Source: Deferribacter thermophilus
GTDB taxonomy: Bacteria; Chrysiogenota; Deferribacteres; Deferribacterales; Deferribacteraceae
Length of the DNA stretch: 13,232 nucleotides
Direction of reading: 5' to 3'
Assembly: GCF_049472675.1 (NCBI RefSeq)
Contig: NZ_JAPNXM010000021.1
Span: 1-13,232 of the forward strand
Shown one piece after another: positions 1 to 6,558 of the stretch. The notes below the pieces were generated by a model. That model was not told where the DNA came from and ran no database searches. It saw only the letters and a list, made by a program, of their open reading frames with translations. Made by a program: the position numbers and the translations under genes. How positions within the stretch are numbered: position 1 is the first letter of the stretch; the number at the start of each line of letters is the position of its first letter.

Positions 1-77
1 TAAACATATAAATCCTCCTGTTTGTTCTTTAGTTAACATATTTTCAGGAGGATTTACACAGTTTTAGTTACAGAGCC
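1..77 (-). mobile_element. IS256-type insertion sequence, 5' end (element continues left of window)
   Basis: Read on the minus strand from 77 inwards, the sequence begins GGCTCTGTAAC, then six bases, then TGTGTAAATCCTC. The right edge of the window has the same CTGTAAC-6 nt-TGTGTAAATCCTC arrangement, so this is a repeated terminal sequence. A GG..CTGT start followed by TTGTGTAAA-like bases is typical of IS256 (Mutator-type) termini. An AGGAGG (minus, 19-14) stands six bases before an ATG (minus, 7-5) that opens a reading frame running off the left edge, as expected for a transposase; only two codons are visible. The element end lies 19 bp beyond the stop codon of the chemoreceptor gene. Family assignment comes from the terminus alone. 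Confidence 0.6.
9..56 (-). promoter_or_regulatory. Hairpin sequestering the putative transposase ribosome binding site
   Basis: A perfect 12-bp inverted repeat pairs TAAATCCTCCTG (9-20) with CAGGAGGATTTA (45-56), leaving a 24-nt loop. In a minus-strand transcript entering from outside the IS, the strand from 56-45 would pair with the strand from 20-9, which contains the AGGAGG for the ATG at 7-5. A weak -10-like TATGTT lies at 40-35 (minus). Transcripts starting just after it would lack the upstream arm and leave the site free. Blocking translation of read-through transcripts is known for other ISs such as IS10 and IS50; applying it here is inference. Confidence 0.5.
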
Positions 78-96
78 GTAAGAATTAAGCACAAGT

Positions 97-2253
97 TTAA
101 GTTTTGATTTTTTTCACTAACTCTCTTAAGGTCTCAATATTGTTATAAATATCATCTATCATATTGATAAGATTGTTTAGAAGTTCACTATCATTTTCAA
201 TGCTCATTCTTACAACTTGAACTGAGTCATTTGCAGATGCAATGGCAATATTTTGCTCTTCAATTGATTGATAAACTACTTCAGTAGCATTTTTTATCTC
301 AATAATTAATTTATAAATTTCATCAAAGACATTATTAACACTTATTGTCTCATTTTTACCAACTTCTACACTGTCTAATGAGTGATTCATTTTATCATTT
401 GCAGTAATTATATCTGTTCTGAGCTCATTTATTATTTTTTCTACTTCTTCAACAGACTTTTGTGTTCTTTCAGCAAGCTTTCTCACCTCATCAGCAACAA
501 CGGCAAACCCTCTACCATGATCACCCGCTCTTGCAGCTTCTATAGCAGCATTAAGGGCTAAAAGGTTTGTCTGGTCTGCAATCTCTTTGATTACATTTAA
601 GATGTCTCCTATTTTATCTGAAGAGCTGGAAAGTTTATTTAATACATTACTAAGTTCTGTGATGTTTTCACTGATATTCTCTACATAATTTACTGCATTA
701 GTAACATTTTGCTTACCCATTTCTGATTGTTGAGTAAGGTTGTTAATACTTTCGATATTATAATCTATGTTATTTTTTACTTCTTGGGCTGTTGCATTCA
801 TTTCTTCCATAGCACTAGCTGTAGCTACAATAGCATCCTTTTGATTTTGGAATGATTCTCTGAATTTCTCTGTATAATTTTTAAGATTGTTGTTTAACTC
901 ATTTAGATTTTCAGAGCTTGTTTTTATTTTATCAATCATCAATCTTAAGTTTTCGATAAATGTGTTAAAAGATGTGGCTACTTCATTTACTACATCTTTA
1001 CCTTTGACCTCAAATTTTTTAGTTAAATCGCCTTCACCCTGGGATAACTCTTTAAAATTATTGCTAAGGATTCTTAATCTTCTAACTAAACCATTTGATA
1101 TTAAGTAGCTTAAAATTAATGATAATACGAATAATACAAAGGAGATAATAATGGTTTGATAAATTGATTTTTTGAAAATACCATTTATTAAGGTTCTTTT
1201 TGAATTTATAGCTTTAGAAATATCATCTACATAAACACCAGTACCTATTATCCAGCCCCATGGCTCAAAATATTTTATGTAAGAAATTTTTGGTTGCGGA
1301 TCTTTTTCTCCAGGTTTAGGCCATTTGTATTTAACAAAACCATCACCTTTTTTGAGAGCTTTATCAACCATTTCAACAAATAAGTTTTTCCCGTTTTCTG
1401 CCACATTATACTTTTTATTATCTAAAATTTTGCCGTTTAGGTTTTCTACAATTGGGTGCATTATCATTTTAGGATAAGGTCTATCATCTGAGTTTACCCA
1501 AAAATAACCTTTACCATCAGCATATCTCATCTTTTTTATATAATCTAAAACTTGCTGTTTTATACTATCTTCAACATCATCGATATAAACACCTGTTCCA
1601 ATAATCCATCCCCAAGGTTTGAATAACTTCACATAGGAGAGTTTTGGCTGTGGTTTGTCTTTACCTGGCTTTGGCCAAACATAAGAGACAAAACCTTCTC
1701 CATTTTGATTGCACACTTTTACCATTCTAACAAATAGGTTTTCACCATTGTCAGAAACATTATATTTCTCGTTGTCTAAAATTTTGCCATTTAGACTTTT
1801 AGCGATTGGGTGCATTATCATTTTAGGATAAGGTAATTCGTTGCTGTTTATCCAGATATAACCTACACCATCATCGTATCTCATGTATTCTAAGGCTTGT
1901 TTAGCATAGTTTTTTGCGGTTGTTTCATCTATTAACCCTTGTTTGTATTTATTATACTCTTCCTCTACAACTTTATAAGCTACATCAACGATATTCCTTA
2001 ATCTTTTTCCGAAGTTTTCTTTTATATATTCATAATTTTTTGAATCGTTGTATCTTTCTTCGATCATTTTATAGACAATATTTACATAATTTTTAAGATT
2101 GGTTTTAACTTTATTAAGACTTTCATTTTCATAGTCAGTTACAATCTCTTTAGTTAATTTATGGTTAGTTATTGTATTTAGGAAGACTACAGCAGTCATA
2201 TTGATAAAAATAATTATAGCTATTATAAGAAATATCTTGGTTCTGAATTTCAT
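97..2253 (-). CDS. Methyl-accepting chemotaxis protein with two tandem Cache sensor domains
   Basis: A 718-residue transmembrane chemoreceptor. TM1 is at about residues 5-26. The periplasmic region has two homologous single-Cache (sCache_2-type) units, at about 124-226 and 242-343, both with YPKMIMHPI, LNGKILDN and PWGWIIGTGVY motifs. TM2 is at about 365-385, followed by HAMP (386-440, with LSQGEGDLTKKF). The cytoplasmic signalling coiled coil has the conserved tip at about 557-590 (IADQTNLLALNAAIEAARAG, then HGRGFAVVADEVRKLAE), which contacts CheA/CheW. No CheR-tethering pentapeptide is seen at the C-terminus. The ATG at 2253 is preceded by GGGAGC seven bases upstream and gives a clean N-terminal TM. 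Cache domains of this type often bind small organic acids, but the ligand here is unknown. No CheA/W/R/B neighbours are present. The gene ends 19 bp from the IS end with no visible terminator. Confidence 0.95.
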   Translation of the reverse strand: MKFRTKIFLIIAIIIFINMTAVVFLNTITNHKLTKEIVTDYENESLNKVKTNLKNYVNIVYKMIEERYNDSKNYEYIKENFGKRLRNIVDVAYKVVEEEYNKYKQGLIDETTAKNYAKQALEYMRYDDGVGYIWINSNELPYPKMIMHPIAKSLNGKILDNEKYNVSDNGENLFVRMVKVCNQNGEGFVSYVWPKPGKDKPQPKLSYVKLFKPWGWIIGTGVYIDDVEDSIKQQVLDYIKKMRYADGKGYFWVNSDDRPYPKMIMHPIVENLNGKILDNKKYNVAENGKNLFVEMVDKALKKGDGFVKYKWPKPGEKDPQPKISYIKYFEPWGWIIGTGVYVDDISKAINSKRTLINGIFKKSIYQTIIISFVLFVLSLILSYLISNGLVRRLRILSNNFKELSQGEGDLTKKFEVKGKDVVNEVATSFNTFIENLRLMIDKIKTSSENLNELNNNLKNYTEKFRESFQNQKDAIVATASAMEEMNATAQEVKNNIDYNIESINNLTQQSEMGKQNVTNAVNYVENISENITELSNVLNKLSSSSDKIGDILNVIKEIADQTNLLALNAAIEAARAGDHGRGFAVVADEVRKLAERTQKSVEEVEKIINELRTDIITANDKMNHSLDSVEVGKNETISVNNVFDEIYKLIIEIKNATEVVYQSIEEQNIAIASANDSVQVVRMSIENDSELLNNLINMIDDIYNNIETLRELVKKIKT
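1225..1884 (-). repeat. Tandem duplication of the Cache sensor module inside the chemoreceptor
   Basis: Two units of the chemoreceptor, residues 124-226 and 242-343, align with a 118-codon offset. Nucleotide identity is locally complete: a 30-base stretch at 1451-1480 recurs at 1805-1834, exactly 354 bp away. The differences are scattered and largely conservative, for example MRYDDGVGYIWINS against MRYADGKGYFWVNS. Confidence 0.8.
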
Positions 2254-2294
2254 AACAGCTCCCTTGTGTATATTATTTTGTATATTTTTTTAAT

Positions 2295-2323
2295 AATATA
2301 ACATAGTTTAATAATTAGCTCAA
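2295..2323 (-). promoter_or_regulatory. Sigma-70-type promoter of the chemoreceptor gene
   Basis: On the minus strand, TTGAGC (2323-2318) is separated by exactly 17 bp from TATATT (2300-2295), a good -35/-10 pair. Transcription would start near 2288, giving a leader of about 35 nt that contains the GGGAGC ribosome binding site. Predicted from sequence only. Confidence 0.5.
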
Positions 2324-2463
2324 GTTTTTTTGCTTGTGATGATATTTTTTTAAGATACACAATAAACTAATATTCTTGTTGACAGTTTATTTGTTTTTAA
2401 TTTGTTCAGTATACAATATCCATTATTTATAGAACAGTATATTAAAATATATGAATATATGTT

Positions 2464-2682
2464 ATGTATTTTTATAAAAATTTTTGCTTGTTAAAGCTAT
2501 TTAATTTAGCTATAAAAAATATAATAAATACATTTAAGGTTTTATCATTGGTTAAAGAATTATTAAACTTTTTGCCAGAATATAACCCTGAGCCAGTTTT
2601 ATTAATTAATAGTGAAGCTAAGATATTGTATAAAAACAAGTCTGCTGATAATATATTAAAAATAAAAATATTTCACCTTTGA
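2464..2682 (+). pseudogene. N-terminal PAS fragment of a frameshifted PAS-GGDEF-EAL gene
   Basis: This 72-codon frame carries the start of a PAS fold (PEPVLLINSEAKILYKNKSA) and then ends abruptly at TGA 2680-2682. The rest of the PAS domain continues in the next frame: that frame is open from 2652 and reads NISPLIVEYIKNKRDKFDFEL into the following CDS. Moving between the frames needs a -1 shift within 2652-2681, where two runs of five A (2658-2662 and 2664-2668) stand, so loss of one A is the simplest cause. No ribosome binding site precedes the ATG at 2464. A TTG at 2548, eight bases after AAGG, is an alternative start and would better fit the start of a cytoplasmic PAS protein. It could be a true mutation or an assembly error. 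Confidence 0.6.
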
Positions 2683-4088
2683 TAGTTGAATATATAAAAA
2701 ATAAGAGAGATAAGTTTGATTTTGAGCTGTCTCTTCCAGATAGCAGAGTGTACAAATTTTTGGCTTATTTTATTAGGGAGCATAATGTATATTTAGTTTA
2801 TGGTTTTGAGATAACTGAGCTTAAAGAGAAAGAAAATCATCTTAATTTTCTTGCAAATTACGATGTGCTAACAGGATTACCAAATAGAAATAAGCTGTAT
2901 AATGACATGATAGAATTAATTGATTATAAATCTGTTATAATACTTATTGATATCAAATCGATGAGGCAGATAAACAGTATTTATGGATATGACACTGGTA
3001 ATAAATATTTAGTTAAATTTGCAGATTTTTTAAAAGAAACTTTTAAAGAGTATAGAGTTTATAGATTATATGGAAATATTTTTGTCTTATATGATTCTTT
3101 GGGGTTAACATGTGCTATTGACGAAGATTTATATCTCAGTAGAATTTATAATATCTTATTAGATAAGACTATAAAGTTAAATGGATTTAATTTGCCTATA
3201 AATATTAGATTGGGTTTATCTAAATGTGAAGATTTGGAGGAAAAAAATAAGGATTATCCAGAGCTACAATTAAAACTGGCAGAAACTGCCCTTTTAGAAG
3301 CTAAAAAATTAAATAGAGATTATCTATCCTATAGTAAAATTAATAATATTGTAGAGCTTTATAAAAATAACTGGGAATGGTTAAACAGGATAACTGCACT
3401 TATAAAAAATGAGATAGATGGGTGTTTAGTCCCATATTTTCAACCCATCGTAAATAATTTTACAGGTGCTGTGGAAAAATATGAAGCACTTATGAGAATA
3501 AAAATTGGGAAAAAGATTTATACCCCAAATTTTTTTATGTCAGTAGCAAATGAATCTGGTTATATCAAAGATTTAACAAAGATTTTGATAGATGAAGTAT
3601 TTAAAAGAATGAAAGGTAATCATAAAAAAGTTTCAATTAATTTAACACCACTGGATGTGGAAAATGGGATACTAAATTATTTGATTAATAAGTGTAAAGA
3701 ATACAATATTGAAAGTGGTAGAGTCACTATTGAGCTTCTTGAAAATGAAAGTTTTTATGAGTTGGAAGATGAAGTTATTAAATTTAAGGAAAATGGATTT
3801 TTAATATCTATAGATGATTTTGGAGTAGGATATTCCAATTTTAGTAAACTGATTTCCATGCCTATAGATTATATAAAGATAGACGGTTCTTTAATTAGTA
3901 ATATAGAATCAGATAGCTCTACTTATGATATTGTTAGACATATCGTTGAAATTTCTAAAACGTTAAAGTGCCACCCAATAGCTGAGTTTGTTTCAAATCT
4001 AACTATCTATGAAATTATAAAAAAATTGGGAGTAGAATTTTCTCAAGGGTATTATTTTTCTCCCCCCGTCCCCGACCTAAAAGTGTAA
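2679..4088 (+). CDS. GGDEF-EAL protein, probable c-di-GMP phosphodiesterase (C-terminal part of a frameshifted PAS-GGDEF-EAL gene)
   Basis: Residues 1-50 are the second half of a PAS domain, ending GFEITELKEKE. Residues 57-220 form a GGDEF domain that starts with the usual YDVLTGLPNRN, but its active-site loop reads YGNIF (131-135) instead of GG[DE]EF, so it cannot be a diguanylate cyclase. Residues 245-465 form an EAL domain with E269-A-L, N321 in SINLTP, the ELLENE segment (352-357), DDFG (379-382), K400 in IKID, E436 in AEFV and Q456 in QGYYF, so hydrolysis of c-di-GMP to pGpG is plausible. The usual AE.VE motif reads AEFVS. The first codon would be a TTG without a ribosome binding site, because the real start lies upstream in another frame. 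The stop is 1 nt from the stop of the convergent diguanylate cyclase gene. Confidence 0.85.
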   Translation: MIVEYIKNKRDKFDFELSLPDSRVYKFLAYFIREHNVYLVYGFEITELKEKENHLNFLANYDVLTGLPNRNKLYNDMIELIDYKSVIILIDIKSMRQINSIYGYDTGNKYLVKFADFLKETFKEYRVYRLYGNIFVLYDSLGLTCAIDEDLYLSRIYNILLDKTIKLNGFNLPINIRLGLSKCEDLEEKNKDYPELQLKLAETALLEAKKLNRDYLSYSKINNIVELYKNNWEWLNRITALIKNEIDGCLVPYFQPIVNNFTGAVEKYEALMRIKIGKKIYTPNFFMSVANESGYIKDLTKILIDEVFKRMKGNHKKVSINLTPLDVENGILNYLINKCKEYNIESGRVTIELLENESFYELEDEVIKFKENGFLISIDDFGVGYSNFSKLISMPIDYIKIDGSLISNIESDSSTYDIVRHIVEISKTLKCHPIAEFVSNLTIYEIIKKLGVEFSQGYYFSPPVPDLKV

Positions 4089-4089
4089 A

Positions 4090-4989
4090 TTATTTATTTT
4101 CTGCTATAATGGTTTTATTTTTCCCAGTTTTTTTGGCTACATAAAGTGCTTTGTCAGCTTCATTTAGTGCATCTTTTATATTTTTAAATTTTTTTAAAGA
4201 TGATACACCTAAGCTAACAGTAACTTTGAAGTCTAAATCACCAATATGAAAATTGTGATTTGCAATACTTTTTCTAATTCTTTCTGCTACATTGAATGAT
4301 TCATTTATACCAAGTTTAGGCAGAATTACTAAAAACTCTTCTCCACCATACCTTCCCACATAGTCATCCTTTCTTAATGATTTAGATATAATATTGCTTA
4401 TTTCTTTTAAAACTTCATCACCTACTAAGTGCCCATATGTATCATTAATTTTTTTAAAATTATCTATATCTATAATAATAATACCAATTTCATCATTTGG
4501 ATTGTTAGAAAGTGATTCTAATTCAGACATAATACTTTGCCTATTTAATACTCCAGTTAAAAAATCGTGAATTGCATCATTATAAAGTCTAGCGTATGCT
4601 TCTTTTAATTTATTTTCTAACTTAATTATCCTTTCCGCACTAAAAAGCCTAATCTTTAACTCCTTGAAACTAAAAGGTTTTACAATATAATCATCTGCAC
4701 CATGGTGTAGTGCTTCAAGAGTATCTTCTTTTTCAGATTTACCTGTAACAATTATAATATAAACATAGTTATCTAAATTTAACTCTCGAGTTTTTTTACA
4801 CAATTCTATTCCTGTAAGACCTGGCATTAGCCAGTCTATTAATGCTATCGATATATTATCATTTTTGATTTTCTCTAGGGCATCTATGCCATTAGAAGCC
4901 TCAATGATGTCGTAGTTTAGTTTTTCTAAAAAAAATCTCATATTTTCTCTCATATCCTTATCATCATCTGCAATAAGAACTTTGTACAT
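4090..4989 (-). CDS. Response regulator diguanylate cyclase (REC-GGDEF)
   Basis: A 299-residue cytoplasmic protein of the PleD/WspR type. The REC domain (1-120) has the acidic pocket DDD (8-10), phosphoacceptor D52 in LIDWLMPG, T82 and K104 in YIVKPFS. A helical linker (about 118-138) leads to a GGDEF domain (140-295). Its catalytic loop is GGEEF (215-219) and an intact inhibitory I-site R206-x-x-D209 lies five residues before it. It should make c-di-GMP from two GTP when phosphorylated, with product feedback. The start at 4989 has AAGGGTGA just upstream. No cognate histidine kinase is in the window. It converges with the GGDEF-EAL gene, which probably has the opposite activity. Confidence 0.95.
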   Translation of the reverse strand: MYKVLIADDDKDMRENMRFFLEKLNYDIIEASNGIDALEKIKNDNISIALIDWLMPGLTGIELCKKTRELNLDNYVYIIIVTGKSEKEDTLEALHHGADDYIVKPFSFKELKIRLFSAERIIKLENKLKEAYARLYNDAIHDFLTGVLNRQSIMSELESLSNNPNDEIGIIIIDIDNFKKINDTYGHLVGDEVLKEISNIISKSLRKDDYVGRYGGEEFLVILPKLGINESFNVAERIRKSIANHNFHIGDLDFKVTVSLGVSSLKKFKNIKDALNEADKALYVAKKTGKNKTIIAENK

Positions 4990-5043
4990 GTTTCACCCTT
5001 TTTTAAATATATTTTAAACTGTTACAAATTAATCTGCTAATAG

Positions 5044-5079
5044 GATCGTAGTGAGGCAATAAAAGATGCCTAATCAATC
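5044..5079. repeat. Imperfect hairpin
   Basis: AGGCA (5054-5058) pairs with TGCCT (5067-5071). The flanking bases GATCG and CAATC extend the symmetry imperfectly, as 5044-5058 against 5067-5079. It has no T-run, so it is not a clear terminator. It may be a decayed relative of the GATTGC...GCAATC palindrome found 150 bp downstream. Confidence 0.3.
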
Positions 5080-5184
5080 TAATACAATTAATTATCAACA
5101 TATTAGAATATGGTGGCAACATCCTCTAATTTATGGCTCCTTCCAACAGCTTGCTTTTTGCCAATACATCTAAAAACTCTATGA

Positions 5185-5335
5185 GGCTGTTGCACAATGG
5201 ATCATTTTTTATATCGCTATAGTTTTGTGATTGCTTCGGCAACTTCCTTTGCCTCGCAATGACCAAAAACACTGTCTTTGCGAGCGTCAGCGAAGCAATC
5301 TGAGGTGCTTAAATAATTATTATTGTGCAACACCC
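5185..5335. mobile_element. MITE-like element (151 bp) with insertion-sequence-type terminal repeats
   Basis: The ends are inverted copies: GGCTGTTGCACAAT at 5185-5198 and the complement of GGGTGTTGCACAAT at 5322-5335, with one mismatch in 14. A terminus starting GG.TGTTGCA.AA is typical of IS5-superfamily-like transposons. The interior has no transposase frame, so the element would have to be moved in trans. No clear target-site duplication is seen: the left flank reads TATGA and the right flank TTTAT. It lies about 200 bp upstream of the cytochrome operon promoter. Confidence 0.6.
5229..5300. repeat. Nested palindrome with GATTGCTTCG/CGAAGCAATC ends
   Basis: GATTGCTTCG (5229-5238) pairs with CGAAGCAATC (5291-5300), and inside these CTCGCAA (5253-5259) pairs with TTGCGAG (5278-5284). 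The text TTGCGAG...CGAAGCAATC matches a dispersed palindromic repeat common in many unrelated bacterial genomes. It is more GC-rich than its surroundings, suggesting foreign origin, and it fills the centre of the MITE-like element. Confidence 0.6.
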
Positions 5336-5536
5336 TTTATATAATAAATATTATTGTAGTTTAATCTACTAAATTTCTTATCACAATATTTTTTGATTGT
5401 CTAACATTTTAGTTTATTTGAATATTCCAATACATTAATTCTAACTAATTGGTAGTATTTAAGAAAATAAAAATTCATACTAAAATTGTATAAAATATGC
5501 TTAGTAAAATATTTTGTGTATCAATAGCTTATCTTT

Positions 5537-5552
5537 TTGGCACAGAACTTGC
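5537..5552 (+). promoter_or_regulatory. Sigma-54 (RpoN) promoter of the cytochrome operon
   Basis: TTGGCAC (5537-5543), five bases, then TTGC (5549-5552) followed by T matches the RpoN -24/-12 consensus (TGGCAC-N5-TTGCW) at every defined position, and GG to GC spacing is correct. Transcription should start at about 5564, only two bases before the ATG at 5566. RpoN promoters need an ATP-dependent enhancer-binding protein; none is encoded in the window. Confidence 0.8.
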
Positions 5553-5565
5553 TTAAAAAGGCGGC

Positions 5566-6540
5566 ATGAAAAAGTATTATATTTTTATTTTTTTATTTAC
5601 ATTTGTTTTCGGTTTGTGTGCTTATCAAGATGATTATGTAGTTAATAAAAATGTATTGTGTTCTAAATGCCATAATCAATCAGAAATATCGCGTTTTTGT
5701 TTAGTTAATAAATCTTGTGGTATTTGTCACAGTGGTACAAAAAAGAAAAGTGCATTTTTAAGTAATGAGTATTTTATAAATTTTGTAAAAGAGAAGAGAA
5801 ATCCTCATAACTCAAATTACTTATGCAGTGTATGCCATAATAGTTTAAATATTAAAAAAGCTGAAAATGAACTTAAATTATGTCTTTCATGCCATGATGT
5901 TAGTTATGTTAATCTCTATGGTCATAGCTTTGGTTTTATTTACAAAGAAAAAAAAGATGTAAAAATACCTAATGATTTTCACTTAAAAGAGGGGAAAGTT
6001 GTTTGTTCTACATGTCATGAGTTTAAGTGTAAAAATAATTTTAACAATTATAAATTATTAAGAAAAGGGTATAGCAGGTTAGAGGATTACTGTTTTAATT
6101 GTCATAAAAAAGAATACTTCAAAAAATTTAATCCACATATTCAGATAGATACAAATAGCAAGTTAATAACAAGCACATGTACTATATGTCATCTAAAGAT
6201 ACCTGATATACAAACAGCTAAAACGAAAGATGATGTGAAGCTTAAGAGTGAAAATATAAATGAAATATGTAATGGTTGCCATCAAGTTAGTGGTTTCCAT
6301 CCAACAGGGATTAATCACTTAATAAAACCTAATAATGTAATTATTGCTAGAATAAAGGAATTTCTATCTAAAGAAAACATATATGTACCTTTTGGCAAAG
6401 ATTATCAAATTTTATGTGTAACTTGTCATTTGCCTCACCAATATGAATTAATTCCAGAACAGGCTGCAGGTAAATTTGAAAGAAGAACAAGATTTAATAA
6501 AGGTAAGGACTTATGCATTATGTGTCATAATAAAATTTAA
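5566..6540 (+). CDS. Periplasmic decahaem cytochrome c
   Basis: A 324-residue exported protein. The signal peptide (1-19, MKKYYIFIFLFTFVFGLCA) fits Sec export, and no lipobox or later TM is seen. Ten CXXCH haem c sites start at C32, C51, C87, C106, C147, C176, C205, C235, C284 and C317. Extra histidines (for example H120, H139, H191, H245) could serve as distal ligands. Extra cysteines C45 and C155 are not in haem motifs. It probably carries electrons in the periplasm between the membrane b/c complex and downstream cytochromes. It is the first gene of the operon; the ATG falls about two bases after the predicted transcription start. The ATG is needed for the signal peptide. The next gene starts 18 bp downstream. 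I do not recognise a named family. Confidence 0.9.
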   Translation: MKKYYIFIFLFTFVFGLCAYQDDYVVNKNVLCSKCHNQSEISRFCLVNKSCGICHSGTKKKSAFLSNEYFINFVKEKRNPHNSNYLCSVCHNSLNIKKAENELKLCLSCHDVSYVNLYGHSFGFIYKEKKDVKIPNDFHLKEGKVVCSTCHEFKCKNNFNNYKLLRKGYSRLEDYCFNCHKKEYFKKFNPHIQIDTNSKLITSTCTICHLKIPDIQTAKTKDDVKLKSENINEICNGCHQVSGFHPTGINHLIKPNNVIIARIKEFLSKENIYVPFGKDYQILCVTCHLPHQYELIPEQAAGKFERRTRFNKGKDLCIMCHNKI

Positions 6541-6558
6541 ATTGAGGAGGTTTGTGGG

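Larger units (their letters stand above)
4990..5565. other. Non-coding gap between the diguanylate cyclase and the cytochrome operon
   Basis: This 576-bp stretch carries no convincing gene. It holds an imperfect hairpin (5044-5079), a MITE-like element (5185-5335) with an inner palindrome, about 200 bp of very AT-rich sequence (5336-5536), and the sigma-54 promoter at its right end. The AT-rich part would be the expected place for an upstream activator site. Short dyads such as GTAG-6-CTAC (5356-5369) exist, but none stands out enough to call an operator. Confidence 0.7.

Noticed and set aside
2379..2415. Perfect TTGACA (2379-2384) followed by TATACA (2410-2415) as a promoter for the GGDEF-EAL gene
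   Set aside because: The spacer would be 25 bp, and at 17-18 bp there is only TTGTTC/TGTTCA, which is not a -10 box.
2656..2668. Programmed -1 frameshift site in the PAS-GGDEF-EAL gene
   Set aside because: The A-rich codons TTA AAA ATA AAA ATA do not give an X_XXY_YYZ heptamer in the zero frame, and no strong downstream hairpin was seen.
5066..5173. Small frame of 35 codons starting ATG in the intergenic region
   Set aside because: It has no ribosome site at proper distance, no recognisable domain, and it begins inside a hairpin. It is too short to support without conservation data.
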